From Gammaproteobacteria bacterium (ex Lamellibrachia satsuma) (lineage in GTDB: Bacteria; Pseudomonadota; Gammaproteobacteria; Chromatiales; Chromatiaceae): a stretch of DNA of 64,000 nt. How positions within the stretch are numbered: the stretch's first letter is position 1; each line of letters begins with the position of its first letter. The position numbers and the translations under genes were made by a program. Below, one piece after another: positions 1 to 9,553 of this stretch. A model generated the notes under the pieces. That model made no database searches. It saw nothing but the letters and a program-made list of their open reading frames with translations, and was not told the DNA's origin. Where the stretch lies: assembly GCA_019623805.1 (NCBI GenBank), contig CP053680.1, positions 1,054,001-1,118,000 of the forward strand. The letters run 5' to 3'.

Positions 1-461
1 ATCTCCTCGCCACCGGCAGTCACCAGCAGAAGTTTGACCGTAAAACGGTCGTTGGTTTTGCTCGGTGTGGTTTCGTTGGTGAGGAAGTTATAGTCGAGGC
101 GCAGGGTGGAAGCATCCACCGGGATGATGAAGTTCTCAATGGTCAAGGTGCTGACGTCTGCATCTGTCGGTTGTGTGCCTGCATCCGGGCTGGTGGTCAT
201 CAGCACTGCCTGAACGCCTTCGGTGGGCTGCAGTATGCCGATACCGGCCGAGGTAGCCACATCGCCGGTGGTCACTGTGCCGCCCAAGCCTGATTCGAAG
301 GTTCCATCCGCTGCGCCGATGGCATGGTCAGCGGCCCACAAGGCATTCGAACTCACCCCTGCCTGAAGCCCAAGAAGCAGCGCAAGAGAGAGCGCGCCGG
401 AACCGATCCTGTCGCGGATTCCGGCGATCATCCCATTAACTGTTCTCGGTCGTTTCATCAT
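1..461 (-). CDS. PKD-type giant secreted protein B, N-terminal part only (cut by window edge)
   Basis: Reading the minus strand from ATG at 461 (or the second ATG at 458) gives an open frame to the window edge: an Arg/Lys-rich start, a hydrophobic segment (ALSLALLLGLQAG) and a likely cleavage after LWAA, so it is predicted to be exported. The next 108 residues align without gaps to the N-terminus of PKD protein A (34860-47948), with 66 identities counted by eye, including TFESG, PTEG, LRLDY and FTVKL. The start codon lies 12 bp after the stop of RHS protein B. A GGACGG ribosome-binding site at 467-472 is 5 nt from the first ATG and 8 nt from the second, so 458 may be the true start. By homology the missing part should be a very long PKD-repeat protein. 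The relationship is clear; the function is unknown. Confidence 0.85.
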   Translation of the reverse strand, partial: MMKRPRTVNGMIAGIRDRIGSGALSLALLLGLQAGVSSNALWAADHAIGAADGTFESGLGGTVTTGDVATSAGIGILQPTEGVQAVLMTTSPDAGTQPTDADVSTLTIENFIIPVDASTLRLDYNFLTNETTPSKTNDRFTVKLLLVTAGGEE

Positions 462-473
462 TCAAACCGTCCG

Positions 474-3400
474 TTAGAAGCTCGGCATAATGCTGAGCAG
501 AGTATCGGCATTGTCGTCCAGGAAGGTGAACTGGTCGCAGGCCGAACCGATAGTGAAGGCTTCGTAGCCCTCTTTGGCCTTTCTATAACCCTCCTCGAAT
601 CCATCGACCCAGCCGCTTGCCTGTTCGTAGAAATTGATCACTTCCGCAATCTCGGGCGGCAAGGGCAATGAACCAAACGGGTCACTGAGCATATCCTGGA
701 TGTCATCGACGACAGTGCGGAATTCAACCTTGAAATCGATCACTTCATTGAGGGTATCTTCGTAGACTTGTGCCGCACGGCGACCGATGGCCTTATAGCC
801 TGCAGCGATCTGGCCGTGGGCCTGCATCACCAGATGCTCACCACCCGGCATGTTGTTGGCGATCATGTCCAGGCCCATGGTCTGCATCTTGTAGGCCGGT
901 TCGAGAGTGCAGTAGGCAATCTTTGCCGCTGCAAAGAAGAACTTGACCAGGTTCTTGGTATAGATCGAACGGATGGTGGTCTGGATCGACATGCTGACGC
1001 TGAGCGATACCAGAGTAAAACGGCCTGTCGGATCTGTATAGTTGACCGGGTTGTCGTTGGCGTAGAGGTAACGGTGCAGACTGACCGGGGTCATAGGATC
1101 GCCTACCGCCGGATCGACAGAGACGAAACGTCCGTTAACAGGATCATAGTAACGCTTACGCAGATAATAGAACCCGGAGTTGGGATCAAACTGCTCACCG
1201 GCAAAGCGATAGTTATTCTGGGTGGTTCCGGTGGAGGCGATCTCGTTGCCGTAGGCATCGAAGGTGTAGGTATCGGTGACTGCCTCACCCGCACCCGTCA
1301 GGGTTCGGATGCTACCGAGACCATCCGGATGGTATTGGCTCAGGGCAGTACCGCGCCGCTGGGTCAGAAGTTCCAGGCCATAGGTGTATTCCGATAGCAC
1401 CGCTCCCGTATCGCTCTGTTCCTCGATGACCTGCACCAGTCCGGTATTGCTTCGAATATCGGTCAGGAAACGTTGTGTTCCCGATGTATCAGTACGACCA
1501 ACACGGAAATCATCGGCATCGTATTCATAAGTCGTTACCGCGCCACCCGGTGCTGTGGTCGACACCATGCTGTTACCGGCATCGTAGCCAAAGAGTGTTG
1601 CAGCAGCACCCACCGTAATACTGATCAGGTTGCCGTTATCGTCATAGACATAGGCGCCCGTGCCATCACTGACGATGCGGTCGTTGACATCATAGGTATA
1701 GCTCGTGAGCGTGCCATCCTTGTCCATCGAGGTACGGTTGCCCACGGCATCGTATGCATACTGGGTGTCGTAGGCGTTGCCACCGGTGCGCGTCTCCCGC
1801 AACAGTCGGGCATTATCATCATAGAGGTAGACCACGTTGTTACCCAAGGGCAGCTCATCCATGCGGGTACGCAGGCCGTTGGTATCCAATGTATAGATAT
1901 GCTGACTGATAACGCTGTCATCACTGCGTTTGTGTACCACCCCGGTCAACTGATTGCGGTTGTTGTAACCGTATTCAGTGTAGGTACCGTTAGCCCGCTC
2001 CACCTTGGACTGGTTGCCGACTGCGTCATAACTGTAGGCACTGACGCTGCTGTTCGCATCGGTGACTGTCGACAGGCGATCCAGCGCATCGTAGGTATAA
2101 GCTGTGGTATTCCCGCTCGACGTGGTCATCGAGGCAACTTTGCCTGCCGCCGTATAGGTGTAATCCACCACGAGTGCATCTGGCTCGGTGCGATTGGTCA
2201 GATGCTTACGGTTATCGTAGGTGAAAGAGGTAACTCCACGGCTGTCTGTGATTGATAGCCGTTGCCCTTCACCGGCATAAGCGGTAAGGATGCTTGTGCT
2301 GTCATGATAGTTAACAGAGGTACGTCGGCCGACTCCGTTATAACCGAAGGTGGTGATATTGCCGTTGAAGTCAGTCTGGCTGACCATTCGACCTGCGGCA
2401 TCGTAAGCAGAGGTCTGTACTTGGCCACCAGGCAGCGTATGCGAGGTTCTGTTACCCGCCAGATCATAACCATACCGGGTGACGTGCCCATTGGCATCGG
2501 TCTGCGTAAGCAGATTACCCAATTCATCATAGCTGAATAGCGCTTCAGGCCTTGGATCCCCGGCCTGGGGTGCGGGCAGCCTGGTCTGGATCAGGCGGCC
2601 CATCGCATCATAGCCATAATTGGTATTGAGTCCGGCGGCATCGGTGCGCACGATCTCCCGTCCGGCAGGGTCAAAGGTGGTACCGATAGTATTCCCATCC
2701 GGCAAGGTGGTCTCGACCAGGCGGTCAAGACCGTCATAAGTCATTTCAGTGCGGTTGCCCCTGGCGTCGACTGTCGCAGTCTGATTGCCGTTGGCGTCGT
2801 ACTCATAAGCGGTCAGCGGCCGTAGCAGGGTATCGGTCTCTGCACTGTAGACTTCAGGCTGGGTTGTGCTGAGACGACGAGAGGCGGCATCATAAGCATG
2901 ATCGGTGCGCTGCCCAGCCTCAGTGATTTCGCCGCTCAGGTTACCCACGATGTCATACCGGCGATCCCGGACGCTGAGATCGGGAAAGACGACCTTGGTA
3001 AGGCGGTTGATCGCATCATACTCGTACTGAGTGGTGTTGCCGTTGCGATCCGTTACCGAGGTGCGATTGCCTTCCACATCGTAAGTGAATGCCTTGAAGG
3101 AGGCGTCCGGGAAATCTACCCGGGTCACGTCTCCGAGTACGTTATAGGTGTACTCGGTCCTGTTGGCTAAGGGATCGATCTCTGCGATCTTGGCGCCCAC
3201 TGCGTCGTATTCGACCTGACTGACGTTGCCCAGGGGATCTGTCTTTGAGATCAACCGGTTGTTTGCATCGTAAGCGAACGTCGTGGTCGCGGGGGTCGGC
3301 GTGCCGGCCACATCGACGATAGTCGTCTCGGTCAGCTTGTTACCAAGTGAATCGTAGGTGAACTCCATGCGCCGTAACTGGATATCGTCACTATCGTTCA

Positions 3401-6400
3401 GCGGTGTGTTGTTACCGTCGAAACGCACCTGTGCGGTCATGTTGCCCAGGGCATCGTATTCGAACAGGGTGTAGTTACCCAGGGGATCAGTTTCCCGTGT
3501 CGTACGCCCACTGGCGTACTCAAAGGTTGTGACGAAGCCGGCCCGGTCCTGGGTGGTCAGACGATCGTTGCCATTGGCATCGTAGGTATGAGTCTCGACA
3601 TTGCTGCGGGCATCGGTTTCGCTAAGCGGTCGACTCTGAGCGTTGAAGGTAAAACTCCGGGTGAGATTCAGGCCACCGGCATCCTTCACTTCCTGGATCA
3701 CATTACCCTTGGTGTCATAGGTAAAGCTGTTGACGGTACCGTCGGGCAGAACTTCCTGGGTGAGTTGACTGTCGCTGTCAAACGCCCGCGTTGTGACCAC
3801 CGCTTGTGGCGTACCCTCCACTGAAGGGAAGTTGGTCTCGCTGATGACATTGCCGTTCGCATCGTACTCATAGATGGTGGGATTGCCACGGCGGTCACGG
3901 GTGATCTGCGTATTGTTATTCGGGTCGTACTCCATCTCGATACGGTTGCCCGAACCATCGGTAATGGCGACAAGCCTGCCATCCGCATCGTATTCGTTAC
4001 GTTGAACCGGCCGACCCAGCGGATCCATGATGTCGGTCAGATAGTGATTCGCATCGTAACCGTAGGTCGAGCGATTGCCCATGGCGTCGGTTACAGCCGC
4101 CAAGTCACCGGCGGCATCGTACTCGTAGCCGACAACATTGCCTGCCGGGTCGGTGATCTGCGCGATACGACCCTCTGCATCACGTACAAAACTCACCGAG
4201 AGACCATCCGAACGGGTGAATCCGTTAGGTGTAAGCGAGACAGTCAGGCCAGCGGGATCAGTGACGCTGGAGAGTGCATAACGCACCGAGCTGCTACCAC
4301 CACCGCCAAACCGGTATTGGTAGCCATCTTCAGCAGTGTAGACAAAGAGCGTGGGATTATAGAGATTGAGCGAACTATCAAGTATCTGGGTGGGTCCCTC
4401 TCCACCAGGCAGCACGAAGTCCGGCGAGGCACCACCGGCAACCAGGCTACCCTTCGCATCTCCCACCGCCACATAATTCATACTATTGAGGAACTGAATG
4501 GGCAGCAGGGATTGCGAACTGGGATTCGGCACCGCCCTAAACTTGAACTCCTCATCGTCACCAAACTTGATAGTGACGAAATGGGGGCTGGAGGGAACCA
4601 ACTGGTAGGTGGGGATAAATCCGCCAGACTTGACCTGCTCCCAGTTATCACCGGCAATCCGGTTGGCCACCAGTTCCACCTGGGTCAATTCGACATTCCA
4701 GCCATGACCGAAGTCACCCACTGCGGCGCGGTCGCGGCTATCGTAGGTACGACTCACCGTGATCGGGAAACGCCCTACCGGCACGTTCTTGTCCTGGAAG
4801 GAGACAGTGAATATACCGAGTTTCAGCTTACCCACCACGTTGAACAGTTGGGTCATACTGGATGTCAGACCATTCACATCCTCGGCCACAAGGCGTACCT
4901 GGTAGTAACCGTTATCCAGCAGGGTAGTATCCAGGGTACCCAGCAGATCCGCTGTAACTGGTGTATCTCCGGTATGGAAGGTAACGAAATCGCTGCTTTC
5001 CACCGGTGCATAGGCCAGAGTGTACTGCACCAGAGTATCGTCGAGGGCGGTACCCGAGAAGTCCACCTGTCCGGACACCTCACCACTGTCGGCCGGATCG
5101 GTGATCCCCACGGTCGGAGGCGTGGTATCGAGGGCCGGGTCCACTGCCCGGAAATCGCTGGTATCGGTGCCGCTGTTTCCGGATGGATCAGTGGCACTGC
5201 CCAGCGCGGTATAGAGACCGAGTACTGGTGGTGTATAGGTGTAGCTGCCGCCGGCATCAAGTGGCGCGGGTGTACCGTTGATTGTCAGGGAGCGCGATGA
5301 AACAAGCACATCATCGGTTGCATTCACCGTGATGGTCACGCTACCACCGATGGCCACAGTCGCAGGCATTACGGACACAGTAACCGTCGGCGCAGTGGTA
5401 TCGGGAGTGCCTACCGCTTCAAAGTCCGCCGTATCCACCGTGGTGTTGCCGAAGAGATCGGTGGCAGTCACTGTTACCGTATGGGTACCTGGAAGGAACG
5501 GCGTATAACTGCCATTCCCCAAACCATCGAGTGGAACGGAAGCGCCACCCGGATCGGCCGGGCCAGTCACGGTTACCGCAAGAGAGGCAACACCGATATT
5601 ATCGGTAGCGCCGGCACTGATGATCAGCGGATTGGCCAGGTCAACCGTTGCCGCTGACAGCCCAAGGGTGACAACCGGCGACTCGTTGTCAGCCAGTACA
5701 TTGAAAGTGGTAGTATCAGTACCCGTATTGCCCGCCGCGTCATCGGCAAAACCGACCACCGTATGGAGTCCGACCGCAACTGTCACGTAATCGGCACGGC
5801 CCGAGCTGTCCAGAGGCACATTAGCGCCATTGACGTCAGCACGCCGATCCGTCACACCACGATCATCCACCGCATCTACCTGGATGGAGACAGCCTCACC
5901 AAAGGTCACTTCAGCCGGGGTCGCAGTGGTGGTGACCGTCGGAGCCGATGTATCCTGCGTGAAGACTTCAAACACCTGGCTGCGCAAGCCAACATTGGCC
6001 AGGTTGTCTTCCGTGGTGACCATAGCAGTATGGCTACCCGCCATATTCGGCACGAAGGTCCCCACCCCACCAACGAGCGGAACATTGACCACTGTACCTA
6101 ACGGGTTGGTAACAGTAAGGTTGATGAAGGCGATACCGTCCTCGTCAAACACATCCACCGTCAGCGTAACCGGGTCAGTCACTTCGATATATCCCGGTGC
6201 TATACTGAGGAAGATACGAGGCGCGGCAAGATCGTTTGTCTGAAAGCGGTTTTGCCCGCCAGGTGTAGCCAACAGCAGATCGGGATCGAAATCCTCGTCC
6301 GGGTCAAACAGCACGAGGCCGAAAGTCCGTCTCAAATCCACAGGCAGGTCGCTCTGGGTAAAGACGCCACTACCGTCATTGATCAGGGTCGTATCCTGCC

Positions 6401-7373
6401 CCGCATTGGCAACTGCTATATCAGGTGATCCGTCAAAGTCGATATCACCGACAGTCACACCGATGGCATATTCGGCCGATACAGGAATGTTGCTGGCGCT
6501 GACATCGGTGAATGTCCCGCCATTGTTCAACAGGAGGCGCACCCCGGTCCCGCCATTGGCCAGAACAAGGTCCGGATCTCCATCGAGATCCACATCCACA
6601 AAAACCGAATCCAGGGTTTCATCTTCCACGACAGGCAGACCCGCCCCCGACGTATCCGTAAAGACCCCGAGCCCGTTGTTCAGGTGTAGCCGGTTTTGTC
6701 CCCGGTCATTGGCAAAGAAGAGATCCGGTGTGCCGTCGCCGTCCACATCTGCAATCGAAACACGGCTCGTTTGGTCACTATCCGCATCGAGCCGCCCATC
6801 ACTCTCCAGCGTGAAGGCACCGCTACCGTCATTCAGCAGGATATGGTTGCGGCTACCCCGGTTGGCCACTACAAGATCGGGGGAACCATCGAAGTTCAGA
6901 TCTTTGAAAGCGGCCGAGGTGCTGACATCCAAATCAGCTGGCAATCTAAAGGCTGATTCGTCAGCAAAGGAGCCGCTACCGTCATTGATCAGCAGAAGAT
7001 TCTGCCCACGCGCATTGGCAATAAAAATATCGGGATCACTATCGGCGTCGACATCAGCAAACACGACACCAAGTGCATCCACATCCAGCAATGGCAGACC
7101 ACTGCCTGCGCTGAAGTTTCCGCTGCCGTCGTTTATCAGTAGGGAGGGTTGACCTGAGTTGCCTACCAGAAGATCCAGATCGTTGTCTGCGTCAACATCG
7201 GCAGCGGAAAAGGAGAAGCTGTCATCGGCAGCAACCGGCAAGCGGGTGGAGGTTTCGTCCTGAAAGGCGAGAGAATGCGCAGACAAACCGAAGAGGATGA
7301 GCGCCGACGCCGCCATCCTGATAAATTGCTGCAATCGATACTTCACATTGGCTTCCACTCTGCGATCCCTCAT
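474..7373 (-). CDS. Secreted RHS/YD-repeat protein B with FG-GAP propeller and Ig-like domains
   Basis: The protein has about 2,299 residues from ATG 7373, giving the leader MRDRRVEANV then FIRMAASALILFGLSAHSLA. GTG 7346 is another good start; the in-frame ATG at 7580 only adds a non-signal extension without a ribosome-binding site. Order of domains: seven FG-GAP/VCBS repeats with calcium-loop motifs such as DVDGDGTPDL (about residues 35-375), enough for one seven-bladed propeller; several Ig-like domains (to about 850); a long YD-repeat RHS shell; the RHS core motif ending NPVNYTDPTGRF (about 2060-2118); and a 181-residue tail. The tail is homologous to that of RHS protein A (IAAGYKA at the same distance from the core) and matches no toxin fold I know. 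No small immunity gene follows; PKD protein B does, after 12 bp. Established knowledge: RHS shells form hollow cocoons around C-terminal cargo. A role as a secreted effector or surface protein is inference. Confidence 0.9.
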   Translation of the reverse strand: MRDRRVEANVKYRLQQFIRMAASALILFGLSAHSLAFQDETSTRLPVAADDSFSFSAADVDADNDLDLLVGNSGQPSLLINDGSGNFSAGSGLPLLDVDALGVVFADVDADSDPDIFIANARGQNLLLINDGSGSFADESAFRLPADLDVSTSAAFKDLNFDGSPDLVVANRGSRNHILLNDGSGAFTLESDGRLDADSDQTSRVSIADVDGDGTPDLFFANDRGQNRLHLNNGLGVFTDTSGAGLPVVEDETLDSVFVDVDLDGDPDLVLANGGTGVRLLLNNGGTFTDVSASNIPVSAEYAIGVTVGDIDFDGSPDIAVANAGQDTTLINDGSGVFTQSDLPVDLRRTFGLVLFDPDEDFDPDLLLATPGGQNRFQTNDLAAPRIFLSIAPGYIEVTDPVTLTVDVFDEDGIAFINLTVTNPLGTVVNVPLVGGVGTFVPNMAGSHTAMVTTEDNLANVGLRSQVFEVFTQDTSAPTVTTTATPAEVTFGEAVSIQVDAVDDRGVTDRRADVNGANVPLDSSGRADYVTVAVGLHTVVGFADDAAGNTGTDTTTFNVLADNESPVVTLGLSAATVDLANPLIISAGATDNIGVASLAVTVTGPADPGGASVPLDGLGNGSYTPFLPGTHTVTVTATDLFGNTTVDTADFEAVGTPDTTAPTVTVSVMPATVAIGGSVTITVNATDDVLVSSRSLTINGTPAPLDAGGSYTYTPPVLGLYTALGSATDPSGNSGTDTSDFRAVDPALDTTPPTVGITDPADSGEVSGQVDFSGTALDDTLVQYTLAYAPVESSDFVTFHTGDTPVTADLLGTLDTTLLDNGYYQVRLVAEDVNGLTSSMTQLFNVVGKLKLGIFTVSFQDKNVPVGRFPITVSRTYDSRDRAAVGDFGHGWNVELTQVELVANRIAGDNWEQVKSGGFIPTYQLVPSSPHFVTIKFGDDEEFKFRAVPNPSSQSLLPIQFLNSMNYVAVGDAKGSLVAGGASPDFVLPGGEGPTQILDSSLNLYNPTLFVYTAEDGYQYRFGGGGSSSVRYALSSVTDPAGLTVSLTPNGFTRSDGLSVSFVRDAEGRIAQITDPAGNVVGYEYDAAGDLAAVTDAMGNRSTYGYDANHYLTDIMDPLGRPVQRNEYDADGRLVAITDGSGNRIEMEYDPNNNTQITRDRRGNPTIYEYDANGNVISETNFPSVEGTPQAVVTTRAFDSDSQLTQEVLPDGTVNSFTYDTKGNVIQEVKDAGGLNLTRSFTFNAQSRPLSETDARSNVETHTYDANGNDRLTTQDRAGFVTTFEYASGRTTRETDPLGNYTLFEYDALGNMTAQVRFDGNNTPLNDSDDIQLRRMEFTYDSLGNKLTETTIVDVAGTPTPATTTFAYDANNRLISKTDPLGNVSQVEYDAVGAKIAEIDPLANRTEYTYNVLGDVTRVDFPDASFKAFTYDVEGNRTSVTDRNGNTTQYEYDAINRLTKVVFPDLSVRDRRYDIVGNLSGEITEAGQRTDHAYDAASRRLSTTQPEVYSAETDTLLRPLTAYEYDANGNQTATVDARGNRTEMTYDGLDRLVETTLPDGNTIGTTFDPAGREIVRTDAAGLNTNYGYDAMGRLIQTRLPAPQAGDPRPEALFSYDELGNLLTQTDANGHVTRYGYDLAGNRTSHTLPGGQVQTSAYDAAGRMVSQTDFNGNITTFGYNGVGRRTSVNYHDSTSILTAYAGEGQRLSITDSRGVTSFTYDNRKHLTNRTEPDALVVDYTYTAAGKVASMTTSSGNTTAYTYDALDRLSTVTDANSSVSAYSYDAVGNQSKVERANGTYTEYGYNNRNQLTGVVHKRSDDSVISQHIYTLDTNGLRTRMDELPLGNNVVYLYDDNARLLRETRTGGNAYDTQYAYDAVGNRTSMDKDGTLTSYTYDVNDRIVSDGTGAYVYDDNGNLISITVGAAATLFGYDAGNSMVSTTAPGGAVTTYEYDADDFRVGRTDTSGTQRFLTDIRSNTGLVQVIEEQSDTGAVLSEYTYGLELLTQRRGTALSQYHPDGLGSIRTLTGAGEAVTDTYTFDAYGNEIASTGTTQNNYRFAGEQFDPNSGFYYLRKRYYDPVNGRFVSVDPAVGDPMTPVSLHRYLYANDNPVNYTDPTGRFTLVSLSVSMSIQTTIRSIYTKNLVKFFFAAAKIAYCTLEPAYKMQTMGLDMIANNMPGGEHLVMQAHGQIAAGYKAIGRRAAQVYEDTLNEVIDFKVEFRTVVDDIQDMLSDPFGSLPLPPEIAEVINFYEQASGWVDGFEEGYRKAKEGYEAFTIGSACDQFTFLDDNADTLLSIMPSF

Positions 7374-8152
7374 TGCAGAACCTATAGGTGGAATGCCACG
7401 GTAAACACGGAATTCTCCACGATCCCCTCCTAACAAAGCTTTTTTTGGTGCTCTAGGTGAACCCTGGTGCAAATAATGCGCCATTTCCCTTAATGCATTG
7501 TATTGAAAGGATGTTTTATAAATACCTGGAATTGGGCATTTTGCTTTTGTAAAGAAATCCGACAGAATAGAATTTAACATCCTATTTAGTGGATTTTTTA
7601 GTTGTATACAGCCTCGTTTTCTCGTGCTTTTCCGAATATTTCCTCTGAATCAATAACATTGATAACCAGCTGTTTACATAGATAATTTTATTTAAAAAAA
7701 CAGCAGAAACAATAGCCTGACTCATCACAGGATCTGGAGAGGAATTTTCGGGTTAAGCAATCCATATTTTATGTTGGATAATTCCCATAACCATCAATTC
7801 GCCGGGATATTCGCAGGTTAATACCAGTAAATCTCATGAATTGTCAGGGCAATCCCTAATGGCAACCCAAAAACCACTTTTAAAACACTGTAAAATTAAT
7901 CGACTGGTCTAAATTTCTTCCAATCAATGGGACTATTCAAGACTACAAAACCGCCTTGTAGGGGATGGGAAAGCGGTAGATAAAATAGATGTTCAGCAAG
8001 CTGTTGTGACTTGGACATCAGTTCCGGAATAAATCAATGCCGACTTTTCCTGCGGGCACATACAACAATCTGTTTCAAGGCAACCTCCTTTTTCCTTCAA
8101 ACAGCACTCCACCTACCGACCGGATCTGGCGGTATATCTGCCCGCCTGATAG
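7374..8152 (-). other. AT-rich intergenic region upstream of RHS protein B
   Basis: This is the largest gap inside the giant-gene cluster (779 bp) and is much richer in A+T than the flanking genes. No convincing gene was seen on either strand. It probably holds the promoter for the RHS-B/PKD-B pair. On the minus strand a weak sigma-54-like match (TGG-N9-TTGC) lies at 7861-7876, and a TAAAAT -10-like hexamer sits in the T-rich stretch near 7690-7700. Neither is strong enough to call. No clear terminator hairpin with a T tract was found after the glycine-rich gene that ends at 8153. Confidence 0.4.
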
Positions 8153-9481
8153 CTAGGGTGTCTGGAAAGTCGCCTGGGCTTCGATAACATATCTGCCAGC
8201 CGCCAGGTTTACAGACACCTGTGCGGTACAACCTCCAAAGCCATCACAATTGCCAAGGATTGCCGTCTCAGTAAAGGGGAGACCTCCGGGACTCGGCTTG
8301 ACGACCACGTCGACCGTGGTGCCCTCAGGCACCTCACTGGATGCCACATCGACCGCAACGATCCCGGGCGTTGGTAACAGAATATCCACCTCTCCCATCC
8401 ACCCCTGGGGCAGTTCTGAAAGCAGTTCGCCATTGACCTGAGAAACCACCTCACCGGCAACGCTCGTGATCGCCACACTGGACGTGATCGGATTGGCCAA
8501 TGGGCCTGGAGCTGGCACACGCGTAGCAACAGGGGTGGTATTGCTGCCTGGCAAGGTATTGGTAAAGGCTTCCAGGCGAATGGCGCCATAGGCTGCGGTG
8601 CCGCTACCTCTCAAGGCATTGACCGTACCAACTCCGGTGATGCTTTCCGCAATGACACGAATGGATCCACCACTACCAGCCGCGCCGCTGCTCGCGCAAG
8701 TTGAGAAATAGTAAAGACCGCCACTGGCGCCATTCGAATTGATGCTGCCATCAATGGATGCGGTACCGTTTACCGCGACAAGCAGTCCACCGCCGCCGCC
8801 GCCGCCACCACCACCGGAGCAACCAAGATCCACACTGTCAGAGCGCCCTCCACCACCACCTGAGCCTCCGATCATAGGCAGGAGTTCGGGAATGCCTACA
8901 AACTGGCCTGCCTGTGAGGCGCCAACAGGATCGAGGGTCGCACCATCCCCGCCGGCAGGCCCAAGACCGGCACCGCCGTCATTCTTGAAGTTCACCAGTT
9001 GATAGGCGCCATCACCCCCACGAAAACCGCCTGGTCCACCCAGACCGCCTATGCCATTACTCGCGGTTGAGCCTCGTGAACCCACTACAGCGTTAAGATC
9101 AATTCTATTGCCGGCAGCTATAGTCAGATCACCACTGACAAGCAGGGTAACAACCGTGTTGGCAGGATTGTGTTGAAAATTGATTACGGCATTCGTGGTG
9201 CTGCCGGGAACATCAAAAACCAGGAAGCTGTCGAAGATGAGCACCCCATCATCAGGTAGTGGGATCGTAATGATCTGCCCAATGCGCACAGTTCCTGCAG
9301 GCCAGGTAGCCTCAACGGCACTGTCAAAATCCCCCAGGCTGTTCGGGTTGCCCGCGCATCCGCAGATATCGAGGGAATAAGCGCTGCCGGACCAGGCCAG
9401 TAGCCCCAGGGCGATGGGTGCCCACAGCAAATGCCTCCTCGTCCAATACTTGAAGGGTGAGAAAAAGTCTGTTGATTTCAT
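8153..9481 (-). CDS. Secreted glycine-rich protein, function unknown
   Basis: The 442-residue product starts at ATG 9481, which has a GGGAG ribosome-binding site 8 nt away; an ATG three codons upstream is too close to it. The leader (basic YWTRRH, then LLWAPIALGLLAWSGSAYS) is a typical Sec signal, and the mature protein begins with a CGC motif. Residues about 100-330 contain glycine-rich loops, including runs of ten and five glycines, between short beta-like segments. The last 110 residues look like an Ig-type beta sandwich with a Cys pair (NCDGFGGC). I do not recognise the family; such glycine-rich stretches occur in many exported bacterial proteins and may be structural. It lies 72 bp after the 3,731-residue gene and is the last gene of the putative 47-kb unit. 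Confidence 0.8.
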   Translation of the reverse strand: MKSTDFFSPFKYWTRRHLLWAPIALGLLAWSGSAYSLDICGCAGNPNSLGDFDSAVEATWPAGTVRIGQIITIPLPDDGVLIFDSFLVFDVPGSTTNAVINFQHNPANTVVTLLVSGDLTIAAGNRIDLNAVVGSRGSTASNGIGGLGGPGGFRGGDGAYQLVNFKNDGGAGLGPAGGDGATLDPVGASQAGQFVGIPELLPMIGGSGGGGGRSDSVDLGCSGGGGGGGGGGLLVAVNGTASIDGSINSNGASGGLYYFSTCASSGAAGSGGSIRVIAESITGVGTVNALRGSGTAAYGAIRLEAFTNTLPGSNTTPVATRVPAPGPLANPITSSVAITSVAGEVVSQVNGELLSELPQGWMGEVDILLPTPGIVAVDVASSEVPEGTTVDVVVKPSPGGLPFTETAILGNCDGFGGCTAQVSVNLAAGRYVIEAQATFQTP

Positions 9482-9553
9482 GACATGCACTCCCGAATTT
9501 TTCCCTTCTCTCTCAGAAAGAGGGCTGGTGTAAGCGGATTGAATAACAACATC

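Noticed and set aside
1030..4800. Regularly spaced similar short sequences, considered as a CRISPR-like array
   Set aside because: The periodicity comes from YD repeats in RHS protein B; units vary in length and sequence and are in a continuous reading frame.
4002..5300. 432-codon open frame on the plus strand
   Set aside because: It is antisense to RHS protein B; its composition is unlike a real protein.
7374..7580. N-terminal extension of RHS protein B from ATG 7580
   Set aside because: The extension is in AT-rich DNA, lacks a ribosome-binding site and would bury the signal peptide that starts from ATG 7373 or GTG 7346.
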